Assembly (NCBI GenBank): GCA_003344405.1
Contig: NOWV01000006.1
Span: 434,001-498,000 of the forward strand
Length of the DNA: 64,000 nucleotides
Direction: 5' to 3'
Source: Trichoplax sp. H2
Lineage: Eukaryota; Placozoa; Uniplacotomia; Trichoplacea
In this document: positions 53,901 through 64,000 of the stretch, piece after piece
How the letters are laid out: each line of letters starts with the position of its first letter
How positions within the stretch are numbered: the stretch's first letter is position 1
Program-made: the position numbers and the translations under genes
The notes under the pieces: generated by a model
What the model was told of the DNA's origin: nothing
Databases searched by the model: none
The model's input: only the letters and a program-made list of their open reading frames with translations

Positions 53901-56900
53901 AACCATAAAAAATATTTCTCCTCCTCCAGAAGCCGCTCTGGCTCTTTCGCGTTCCTGTAATGGTAGAAGTGATAATGATCGGTATTTTTGGATAGCTTGT
54001 GCCTGATAATACTGCATTACTTATAAATAAATGCTCAAATCAAAAGTAGTATGACAAAATGAGTAAAATTTTTAGTAAGAGTCGTCTATGTAACTGAAGA
54101 ACTTTCCCTCTTACCTTTGCTTTCTTTCTGATACGTTTGGTAACACTACGTATCATAAACGGCGCCTTATGATGTTTTCCATAGTTCGGGCGACAAAATA
54201 TAGGTCTATGAAAGTTGCGTAAGCTGTACGGAGTCCAGTGTGTAGGAAATAACTTTGGGTTTAGTTGTACTGAAGGCGTAGAATGCTGAAATTAAGCAAG
54301 CATAAAAGTTAAACAGATGTGTCATCAAAACCTTAGCAGTAAAGGAATACTCCAAACCTACCAAAACGGCACGAACGCCTAAGGTGTTACTAACTCCACC
54401 ACCAGTTGTATCTAAGAAACAAAAATATAGGAACGTTATATTCATTAACTGCGTGATATCATATGCGTGTATACAGGCATGGACCTCCAAAACTTCTAGT
54501 TTAGAGATCCATGATACAGGCTAGATGATGTATTCCGTGAACTTACTGGTCTTAGTACTATAATAAGCATCATTCGAAAAGTTGTAAGAATCTTTATCGA
54601 TGTCTTTTACTTTCATTTCTTCTGGTAACTCCATATTATCTATTTTAGATGCCCCTGACTTGCTTAATGCCGTTTTACCTTTACCCTTTTCCTAAGATGA
54701 GATAAGATGAGTAATATTGTAGTTGTAATTGAACAAATTTCATATGGTAGTAGCGGTCACCTTCTTGGTTTCTTTGTCTTGTGTCGCTTTAGAAACTGGG
54801 CCTTTGTCAGGTACGTATGGAATGCACAAGATGTTTTCATCATTTGGATCAAGGCGTAATTCAGGATTTGTCGAAATTGATGGATAAGTCTAAAAATTAT
54901 AATGTCTACAATCACCATGTATACTCCAAGATATTAATTACAACCGTACTGGATTAAAATTTCACCTACCGGGGTATCCCAAATAATATTGTCTTCCCAT
55001 CGTGTGTACACTAATTCTCTATTTTGTATGGGAAACATGGATTCCGAAGTTTTCATACGCTTATCTGACAAAAATATAAAGATATCGAGGTAGTGTAAGA
55101 TTGATCTTCCATCAATCAATGTTTAACACATGAGAATATGTAATATTTCTGGATTACCGCCCAAATGATTTAAGAAAGTTCTACATCGTGTAGATGGAAT
55201 CCAGCCAGCTTCAGCTTCAACTCTTTCTGCATCTGCACTATTTCGCTTTTGTCTTACATCATCGGCCGACCAAATTATATTATTCTCCCATTCCTGTTGA
55301 GCTAGCATAGTATAAGCACTAATATCCAATTTACGACCATGGCTTCTCTTTTCGGGGTTATACGCCTAAGCGGTTACAATTCATAAAAAGTAGATATCAT
55401 GATTAATTGTTAACATTGCTATTGTATCTGATAATAATGGCAATACACTCGTAGGAGTAAATTAAACAAAGCAAGGAACCTCTTTTCGATTAGATTTATA
55501 TTCAGGAATGCTACCATCCTCAGGTAAACCTTTTTGATCGTACCAATACCTAGCTGGACCAAAGCGCCATTTTGGTCTCTTTTTGGATTTCTTATTTCTT
55601 TCATCTACATTATCTACCTCAGTATTATGGATAATACTAGAAGCATTAAATTTTCGCTTTAACGAAGAGAGAAAAAGTACCTATATAAAGATATGCAACC
55701 ATCATCTATTTAGTAAATTAAGCTCATTTCATAGTCAATAAATAATACGTTAAGTTCGATTCTACCTCGTCATCTTCAGCAACACGATTAGATGGAGCAT
55801 GCGGTAAAGATCTACTACAATGTGACCGGTGACCGAAACCTTCATTTATGACTTCTTGGCGACGCCGTTTTCTTGTACGCCTAGCGTTACGCCAAACTTG
55901 AGGCATAGAAGCAGCTCTTGCAGGTCCAAATAAACGTGTGAATCTCAGCACTTCACCAGGTTTAAATTCAGGAAATAAATCAATCACAGTTGAGCCAGTT
56001 CGAGTTCTAACAATACCATCTTTATCATTTGACATGCCAAACATTACAGCAGGAAAACCAGCTTTACACTTAGCTAAATTCTTTAAAAGTAGCTCTTTAT
56101 TATTTGACAGTTCCGATTGATCATAAGTTTCTATTATCTGATTCCAATCAACATCGTCTTGTGATTCAGAATCTTCTGATTCTAAAGCTTGATGATCATC
56201 TGCAACTTTTATACCATCTTTGGTATATTCTGAATCGGTGGGTGAGGTAGCGAATGACCCATCATTAGAAAATAACGAATTTGATCCCATAGTATTAAGC
56301 AAGTTCTTGTTTTCATTATTTCCTGTCGTAAAATAGAATAATTGTTCATAACACGACATTAATAGTAGTTTTATAATAAAAGAAACCAGCATTATTTGAT
56401 AATCACCAAACCGATCAACTACTATTCATCTATCATTAAATAGATACGATAGCGAACTATCTACGCAAGAAAATTGACTCATTTATGCATAAAGTGGCGA
56501 AATTTATAGACCACCTAAACTAGGAGTGCAGTCATCCATATCATAATCGTCATTTTCGTCATAATCTATGAAAGACAGAAATAAACGTCGTGAACATTTT
56601 CATGCAGTAGCAATATATGCGAAGCAGGCACTGACATCTTCGACTTAGCAGGTAAATTAAAAATAGATCGATAATTGTAACAAGTAACTCGTGATCAGCC
56701 AATTGTTCAGCTAAAAAAATTACGATACCGTTGTTCGGTGAAGATTTGCCAGCAATTAAAGCCGATAGCGTAGATTCGCAATTCCCATGATCATTGTTAT
56801 CTTCGGCTAGTTCCTGAATATCGATGAAATCGACAGCAGATCGGCTTGTAGGAACATTCCCAGATGTACGATAATCTGCCAAAATCAAGAAGATAATACT

Positions 56901-57569
56901 CTCAGTAAAGTAAAATTTTTAGACTTTGGACCATTTTTATTATTTCGTCACATCACCATCAAGTACGACATAAAGGACCTGAAGTAACTTACTAAACTAC
57001 GTAGTAAATGTGAATACTGCTGTGCAATAGTTATACAGTACTATAGTCATGGACCGAAGATCTAAAGGTCCATGCTAGAGCAAGTGTATACAAAGCTATT
57101 GTAAAATATAAGAAGTCTACAAATGGCTGTATCAATTGAATAGGACGAACTTCGGTACAATTCCAATAGGAGTTGATTAGAAGATAATATTACCTTCATC
57201 TTGCACTTCATCATCGTTAAAGTCGTCGACAATAGTGTCTAAACCAAACTCACATGTAATTTGCGATAATTGTCGCTTACTTTCCTAAAATAGTATAAAA
57301 GTAAATCTTGTTTAAGCTCAGTAGACGGAGCGATTGTGATCATGTGAGTTTAACCTCAGCATAACAATATTAGGCAGAATGTTAACAACAAATGATGGAT
57401 AGATCTACAACGTTTGACAATTCGATCTATGTACCGCAAGACCTATACTTTAATACACGTATCCATATTTTAAGAAATGTCAAGTCACCTTATCTAATAA
57501 CGAATCATCTTCTAATTCCCCATCTTCATCGATATTACCGAACATAAGATTAGCAAGGATTGAAGACAT
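47959..57569 (-). CDS. TAF1: TFIID subunit 1 (TAF1)
   Basis: Thirty-nine exons join in frame to 1779 residues (human about 1870-1890). 5' to 3': 57569-57489, 57284-57194, 56875-56729, 56565-56515, 56322-55766, 55680-55480, 55365-55158, 55064-54970, 54889-54761, 54691-54547, 54411-54362, 54285-54115, 53954-53781, 53639-53532, 53442-53242, 53168-53027, 52957-52755, 52651-52487, 52431-52233, 52166-51946, 51815-51725, 51494-51421, 51297-51161, 51078-51019, 50915-50687, 50584-50382, 50314-50268, 50191-50130, 50032-49991, 49892-49836, 49749-49657, 49586-49502, 49380-49313, 49241-49179, 49073-49017, 48899-48807, 48728-48644, 48540-48476, 48348-47959. TAF1 is the scaffold of nuclear TFIID. Seen: N-terminal TBP-binding start ([15 protein letters not shown]), [15 protein letters not shown] (about 240), two WE(D/N)NIIW motifs (about 400 and 470), the central DUF3591 domain ([21 protein letters not shown]), a CCHC knuckle ([16 protein letters not shown], about 1313-1328), two bromodomains (about 1430-1528 and 1550-1650) with acetyl-lysine Asn in HYNG and KYNG, and an acidic tail. 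Border 51725 is the least certain. Confidence 0.97.
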
Positions 57570-58239
57570 TTTGACCGTGCTCCGCTGTCAATTTATAAAA
57601 TGAATAAAAAGAGCGCAGGCAGATAGTTAAAATATGATTGTTATTCATTCATTCATGACCAGTCCTATGTTGGCAATATGGTAGCAAAATTTGTGATGTA
57701 AATTATTTTCCGTAAATATTCATTTATCTAGCAGCAATAGACAAAGCCATCATTCCACCATTTGCAGTAGCATAAACGTACTCGTACTGTAGTCAATTTA
57801 TTGTTAGTCAAAAATAGATGTGGCTGGATCTATTTTAACGAACTCACTTATCAATCATCTAAACGATAAATAAGATGTAAGATTCACTGTCAACGCTTAC
57901 ACTTTATTAGAAAGGGACACGCTAAAATTAAAGTGATTATTATTACTTTACTGCATTTATCTTGTAACATGTTAGCTATTTACTAGTTTGTCAACGTTGA
58001 AATCCTACACAAGAACAGTGTCTATCGGACTAAAATGTTATTTACTGTTAATAAAATGTCTAATAGTATAACATCTTCAATATAATCATGCAACAAAGAG
58101 GAATCCTCCAATCTTGTACCTTTTAATAATACGCTGTCCACCAAAATGAAAGATTTTAACTAATGCTAAGTTAATAAAATAGACTCATTTCACTGCAGCA
58201 ATCAACTGCGTAGCTCCTTTAGTCCGCCATTTAAACCTT
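57570..58239. promoter_or_regulatory. TAF1 upstream region
   Basis: Sequence above the TAF1 start codon, expected to hold its 5' UTR and promoter. No TATA box at a convincing distance and no other recognisable element. Confidence 0.35.
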
Positions 58240-58680
58240 GAAATAGGGAATACCAGCTGATATAAAGGCATACAGTTATACTGTACTGCAGGTAACTCTA
58301 TGGATCACGGTGATGCGCAGTGGGTATTTCCCACACAGTCTCGTATGCTATGGTACAGTATGTCAACCACACATTACAGTACATGTACTGTAATATATTG
58401 CATATTAAACCCATATTTTTACTTGGTACTGTAGCAGTCTTGTGTACTGTACTGTACTTTAACTACTGTAATAATTAATCATTATGAAGATGTCGAACGC
58501 AATTTTGAATGGCTGAACTTGAGCTCTTTCTCTACCGATTGATGTTATAATTTGTGCAGGATAAACAGAGTTCTTGATTTTTTGTTATTTGCAATTTTCT
58601 GGCTAAAATTTCTCGGACATCCTACAGTATGTACTACTTCTAGTGAGACTACAGTACAGTACTGTACAGTCTACACTTAT
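58240..58680. repeat. Scattered GTAC-palindrome tract
   Basis: Short pieces such as ttacagtacatgtactgtaa (58374-58393), tgtactgtactgtact (58443-58458) and ctacagtacagtactgtaca (58649-58668) are separated by unique AT-rich sequence. It is sparser than the tracts at 24-27 kb and 36-38 kb. Confidence 0.7.
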
Positions 58681-59182
58681 GCAATGTTAATTAGTTCAAA
58701 TCGAATGGGATAATTGATGAGGATAATCGTAAAGTAGATTACTGTGCTGTGCACTACAGTATTGTAGAATCACCAACGCACCTTAGCAGGTGATGATACT
58801 AAGATAGAGCTAGGAGACAACACAGAGATAGGTTAGTCTCGTGGCAGAGAGATGAAAGACAAGAGCCGAGAGCAATGTAAATCCACGTATATTTTTATAC
58901 GTTATCTGGCCATAGTCTAATCTTAAAAATGAATCTTGTACCAAGAAGTGTATAATATAGATCTATTGTAATATTACGACTGCAGCTTCAATGAATCAAT
59001 GTACTGTAAGTGAATAGTTAGATCACTTAACATCAATGTTAGAAGAAAATATTTTCTTATAATTTAATCTATATGGCATATTCATACTAGGCATATATAA
59101 CTGCCAACTTTAAGCCTTGAAAACATTCAACTCAATGGATATCAAAGATATCCAGATCGAATGACATCGAGTTAATTATACT
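58681..59182. other. Non-coding, no feature seen
   Basis: AT-rich unique sequence with no exon-like frame. Confidence 0.4.
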
Positions 59183-59841
59183 TCAGTTGAGGCCCTTCAA
59201 TAGATTTTTACACACCCTAAATAAACTGATATCGTCGTAATATCAGATTTACTGGTGATGTGAGAAATACTTTATTATTTAAAGCACTATAATTTGCTAT
59301 TCTCCACCCGCCGATATGCCGCTATGATGCAGTATATCGTGGATGATTTTAATGTTTTCCATTTTTCGTAAAGTAATACGAATTAGGGGTCGATTTCGTT
59401 TTATACGGGTTAAAGCTCATGATTCATTTATTTATTATTGTACCAAGCTATACTCCACAAACGCCGACATGCAGCATATCGTGGATTGATAATAATATTT
59501 TAAGCGATTAAACAGTTGAGGCCCTTCAATAGTTTTTACACACCCTAAATAAACTGATATCGTCGTAATATCAGATTTAATGGTGCTGTGAGAAATACTT
59601 TATTATTTAAAGCACTATAATATGCTATTCTCCACCCGCCGATGTGCCGCTATGATGCAGTATATCGTGGATGATTTTGATGTTTTCTATTTTTCGTTAA
59701 GTTGGACGAATTACGGGTCGATTTCGTTTTATACGGATTAAAGCTCATGATTCACTTATTTATTATTGTACCAAGCTATACCCCACAAATGCCGACATGC
59801 AAGATATCGTGGATGGATAGTAATATTCTACGCGATTTAAG
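59183..59841. repeat. 329-bp tandem duplication
   Basis: cagttgaggcccttcaatag starts at 59183 and recurs at 59512, and the two 329-bp units are very similar throughout (for example the stretch around cacaccctaaataaactgat). Each unit holds two related halves marked by a form of gatgcagtatatcgtggatg, so this recent duplication sits on an older repeat of about 150-165 bp. Confidence 0.9.
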
Positions 59842-60320
59842 ACTATTGATAACATTCAGTAGTTTATTATAGTATTGGCAGCACTATGCATACGCCATCA
59901 TGTGGCATACCATGGATAGATATGGTATTTCGGCTTTTCATGATCGTTAGTGGGTACTATATACTGTATATACTACCTTTTAACTTAAAATATTTCGCGG
60001 CTTAAAAGACTATTACTTCAGTCGTTTATTAAAGTACTTAGTAGCACTTTGTATACGATGCTTACATGCAGCAGATCATGGATAGATAAGTACTTTTGAT
60101 AATTTCGGCTTTTTCGCGATATTGGTAGATCGAGTAAAAGGTCGAATTGGTCGCTGGCGAATATCACATACTGCCTATAAATGGCTTAAACTATTGATTC
60201 AGTTATTTATTATAGTACTCGTAGGTAACGCTCTGTATATACTGACATGTAGTATACCATAGATGGATAATTTTAACGCTTTCATATTCTCGCAAAGTAG
60301 ATGAATCGAGTAAAATATAA
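59842..60320. repeat. Decayed continuation of the 59-kb array
   Basis: Further copies of the sub-unit landmark (catgtggcataccatggata near 59900, catgcagcagatcatggata near 60064, catgtagtataccatagatg near 60245), each followed by an aatttt or atttcg segment. Spacing is about 160-180 bp. No coding frame. Confidence 0.65.
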
Positions 60321-60867
60321 ATACTGTCTCTTTAAACAGCTCAAAAGGTAGTAATGTTTACATAATAACTTTACTCTCATGCTATACAGTGCAAGGGGAT
60401 CTGTAATATTCCCTTCGCTTAATCGTCCTTCGTTGCAGAAGTTGGCAATTTGTCAATATTAGCATTTCTCATAGCATCTCTTCTAATCGTATGTTCTAAC
60501 CCTCCAATATTGTTATATATTTACATCCCGTAACAATAGTGATGAGAAATTAATATATTTAGTATCATAAAACCAATACTAAAGATATCCAATCGTCAGA
60601 GCAATTTTTCAATTCTATGAGTATATCCGCAATTCACAATTTTTTCTTAAGTAAAAAGACGTGCAACGGTCAATAAGAATTTTAATTTTATGCCTGCTTC
60701 AAGTCTGGTCTCGAACATAGTTCAACATAAATAATACTGCAGTATTTTACAAATAACACTACTCATACAAATGCATCAATAGCACGATATGGAATCGACA
60801 GAATACCATTATTTTCATTTCTAACTTATGGTATATAAAGTAGTAAGCTAACTGGATTAATCTAAAC
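60321..60867. other. Non-coding, no feature seen
   Basis: AT-rich spacer. Confidence 0.4.
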
Positions 60868-61045
60868 CTTGAATAAGCCATGAATGCAATTAAAAATAAT
60901 ATACAATTTAGTAGCTAAACTAAGTTACCGGTATAGATCACTGCAATATCTGAATGATAAATACAATTTCTTGAATAAGCCATAAATACACCAGAAAATT
61001 GTATACCATTTGCAGCTAAACTAATTTCAAATCACTATAGTACTT
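60868..61045. repeat. Two-copy tandem repeat, about 102 bp
   Basis: cttgaataagccatgaat (60868) and cttgaataagccataaat (60972) open two related units that share tatacaattt or tataccattt, then agctaaacta and gatcactgca or aatcactata. Confidence 0.6.
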
Positions 61046-64000
61046 GATCGACTATCAAACAATAACGTAATGTTAGTGGTTGGTGTAACTTTCATTGTAG
61101 TTAGATTACTCCCAGTAGCTAGACTAATTCTAGGCGGCGGTAATAATGGATAGATTATTACAAGGTAACATGTCCTTAGTGGTAAGAATAAGTCTCATTG
61201 TGGTTGGAATAACTTTGGTAAACTTTTCGACACTGGATAACCTTCAGACATTAACCTTAACAGAATTGAAAGGGCCATGCAGTTTTGAATCAGCAACGGA
61301 GGTGCTTTCTTGACTCAATTGATCTCTACTACTTTTGACAATCTTGGCAATCAAGACAAAAATTTACTAATAGATTTTTATTGTCTCTACTTCGATCATT
61401 GAATTATTTTAAAATACATTGTTTCCATCTTGTATATACTATTCGCAATCTTTCGACTTTTAATTTAAATAAGACAATTATTTATCAGAATATCCGTATG
61501 GAAATGGTGACCCCGCTTCCGTAAACTAAAGAACAATCATTTCCAATTTCATTTATCAATCAATCTAAAATAGTAGGGTGTGAGAATATTCATGACCATA
61601 ACTTTGACCTTTATCCTCTTTTTCGACTCAAAAAAGAATACACATTTGACAGTTTTTAGTATTTACCTAAGATAATTAAAGCAGTCACATCGATACTATT
61701 AAATTCACTCATCTTATACTTAGACCGTATTTTTGTAACCCAAAGTTAACTTAAAGATTGATTAATACAAGTCCTGCCTATATAATCAATCCTCAAAATA
61801 TAAATAAATTCATATGGTATGTAACCAATTTATCAATTCCCGAAAAGTTGATTTATAATGACACCTAGCTCCGCTGATATCATAAATTACTGTACTAAAT
61901 ACCTGTATCTATAAGAAATCACTTGAATATAAGGTATCATTCATTGTCAGAATATTCCTCACCGAATGGGCAATATATATTCCAGAATGATAATCCACCT
62001 ACGCACCTACGCTGTTAGTCACAGGAAATTAAGCAAAATTTTCCTTTACATTATATTCCTGTACATAAACATCTGCCTTCACAATTTCCCATATGCTGCA
62101 CGAACGCTTTGATAACTGGCTACCCGTCATCTACTCTGCTAGTAAAAGTAAAGATTTTTAAAGATCAAAAAACCTAATGTTTATTTAATATTCTTAGCTG
62201 TCTTAAGTATCCTCTAAAAAAGTGCAAAGAAAGGTAAAAAATTATACTTAAAGGCTAATTCAACAAATTAAGTGTAAACTGCAAATATTGTAAGCAATGA
62301 TTGTCGACCATAGGCATAAACTGCATAATTTTTACATTTCAATACTAAATTAAGGCACCTTAATTTATTGTAATAGGTGTATTCAATTCATTTGACAATT
62401 GGCCAATGTCCATTTTGCACTAATTAAGGTCTCTTTTCTTTCACGATTCAACATGAAATGGACGATCGCATCATTAACAATCTTCAAAAGCATAAAATTG
62501 TAAAATTTTTTATAAAATTAGTTTTTGATGTAATAATATGAGAGCCATAGTCCAAAATCGTAATAAAACCGTTAATGTATCTGCAACCGATATTAGTAAG
62601 CAAAAATTGTACTAATACCTTAAAACTTTTCGTATGAACACGTTACTGCACGTACACATTGTACTGTATGTGCTCTTTTTATGCTTTAAAATACCATAAG
62701 AGCATTGTAATTTTGCGAATTTTAAACTTAAAAAGGAGCGGAAATTGAGTAATAAACTTTATTCCTTTATGTATGGTTAATCTATGTCCCAATTAAAGTG
62801 TTCTTAGATCAACATAATTTACTGATATAATTCACTGATATTAGATATAATAAGTAAATTTTTTCCAACAATCACTACAGTGTTCGTGGTTCTTTAGATC
62901 AAGGTTGTACTGTTCAAATTTAAGGCAAGCAATTAGAATAATTTCATTAATAAATTAATTTCAGCATCATTCAGATACTCTTGACACGTTCTTCCTAATG
63001 TTTACTAGTAGCATAAAAGATTAAGCATTACTTGTACTTCAAAACCTGTTTAGACTAGATGATTTAGCTTTCAAAAAATATTAGAAAAGAATAGTAAGAT
63101 TCCATAAGTACCAAAATTCCAACGAAGTGAAAGCCAGTACTATCATACTATCGCTACATATCATACATTTTATTTTATGATAATTGTGTACTTATATTTT
63201 ACTTCATACGAACATCAATATCAGAAACAGTTAGTGTCGGTATTTTGCTAATTCGGCAAATCTTAATGGTTACGTTGTCCTATTTAAAAATTTAAATCTA
63301 CTTTAATTACAGATTCATGGCCATAACAATCACCATGTGTATAGTAATTGATCAGAAATCCAAAAATGAAACATTTAAGACTAATTTCAGGTTCTAAAAT
63401 TAATATAAAGAGCAATATTTTTGACTAAGAGAAATGCCAATTCTCAACAATAAGCAGCTATTATTGTCGCATCAAAATGCACGTATTGGTTTCGCCCTGC
63501 TGAGTATGATATAATTAAGACAGCAATTAATAATTAATACGCCGTTAGTTGATAGAAAAGCCTTTAAAATACTTAAGGAATCATTCTATAAATACACGAA
63601 AGCAGATAAATAACATTTTACTCCGTGAGATGGAAAAGTAACCATCCTTTAAATGATTTCTTTATTATACCAAAGTGCTCTCTTTGTTGATATAATAATT
63701 ACTTCTAATAATCTTTTTCTGTGACTAGAAAGGCCTTAAACTATACAAAATAACTCCTCAAGTTCTAAGCAAATTTTAGGAGAAGTCAAAATAAAAATCT
63801 TTACAGTACTAAAAATAGGTAAAATTATTATCAATATCTATGCGTAGTTTCTATTGTTTACTTCATTCTACATGTGAATAAGAACAATCTATCTAATCGT
63901 AATTGTGGATCTTTCCCGATATTATAAATTATCTGTTGTTTACTCTCATATTGCTTACCAACATTTTGGTATCATTTGATAATGTATTCATCCAGTAAAT
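61046..64000. other. Non-coding, no feature seen
   Basis: Nearly 3 kb of AT-rich DNA with no exon-like frame, RNA gene or strong repeat. Short AT-rich motifs recur, but I could not define a unit. Confidence 0.4.

Noticed and set aside
57570-64000. Search for retroelement or transposase coding
   Set aside because: No reverse transcriptase, integrase or transposase motif in any frame; only short random frames and tandem repeats.

Overview
The window looks like nuclear DNA of an early-branching animal, most likely a placozoan (Trichoplax/Hoilungia type). It is AT-rich. Its recognisable genes are broken into many small exons by short GT-AG introns, and the proteins they encode (TAF1, PFAS, HSPA4, SUGT1, MOSPD2, ANAPC15, VMA21, MRPL30) align end to end with human counterparts at near-human lengths. 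The intergenic DNA is full of palindromic tracts built on GTAC (tactgtac/gtacagta). The clade is inferred from this style; the gene families are read directly from the translated exons. There are no bacterial features and no CRISPR array, and I saw no convincing tRNA or rRNA gene.

Layout. 1-9.6 kb: no genes; at least five different decayed tandem-repeat families lie next to each other. 9.6-15.1 kb: MRPL30 (-) and VMA21 (+) are head-to-head, followed by a gene for an unrecognised secreted Thr/Glu-repeat protein (+). 15.1-24.05 kb: SUGT1 (+, 11 exons) converges on HSPA4, an Hsp110-type chaperone (-, 17 exons). 24.1-28 kb: GTAC-rich intergenic DNA in which two sequences appear twice around 20-N gaps. 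28.6-32.4 kb: MOSPD2 (-, 18 exons found, first coding exon not located). 32.4-38.7 kb: intergenic DNA with two more gap-flanking duplications, one carrying a broken copy of ANAPC15 exon 1. 38.6-39.9 kb: ANAPC15 (+). 41.0-46.8 kb: PFAS (-, 8 exons), converging with ANAPC15. 48.0-57.6 kb: TAF1 (-, 39 exons). 57.6-64 kb: no genes, one GTAC tract and a 329-bp tandem duplication inside an older array.

The genes are housekeeping and do not form one pathway. Two neighbourhoods are suggestive only: a co-chaperone next to a chaperone (SUGT1/HSPA4), and a shared 481-bp promoter interval between two organelle-related genes (MRPL30/VMA21). I solved exon borders by hand, requiring reading frame and splice phase to be continuous across every junction; all multi-exon models close in frame.

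I did not find a clearly new biological system. The best leads are the Thr-repeat secreted protein, the GTAC tracts together with a 463-bp GAACGTCC-bearing block present in only one of two allelic copies, the probable haplotype mis-scaffolding, and some unusual splice donors (one GC donor and several GTTCG donors).
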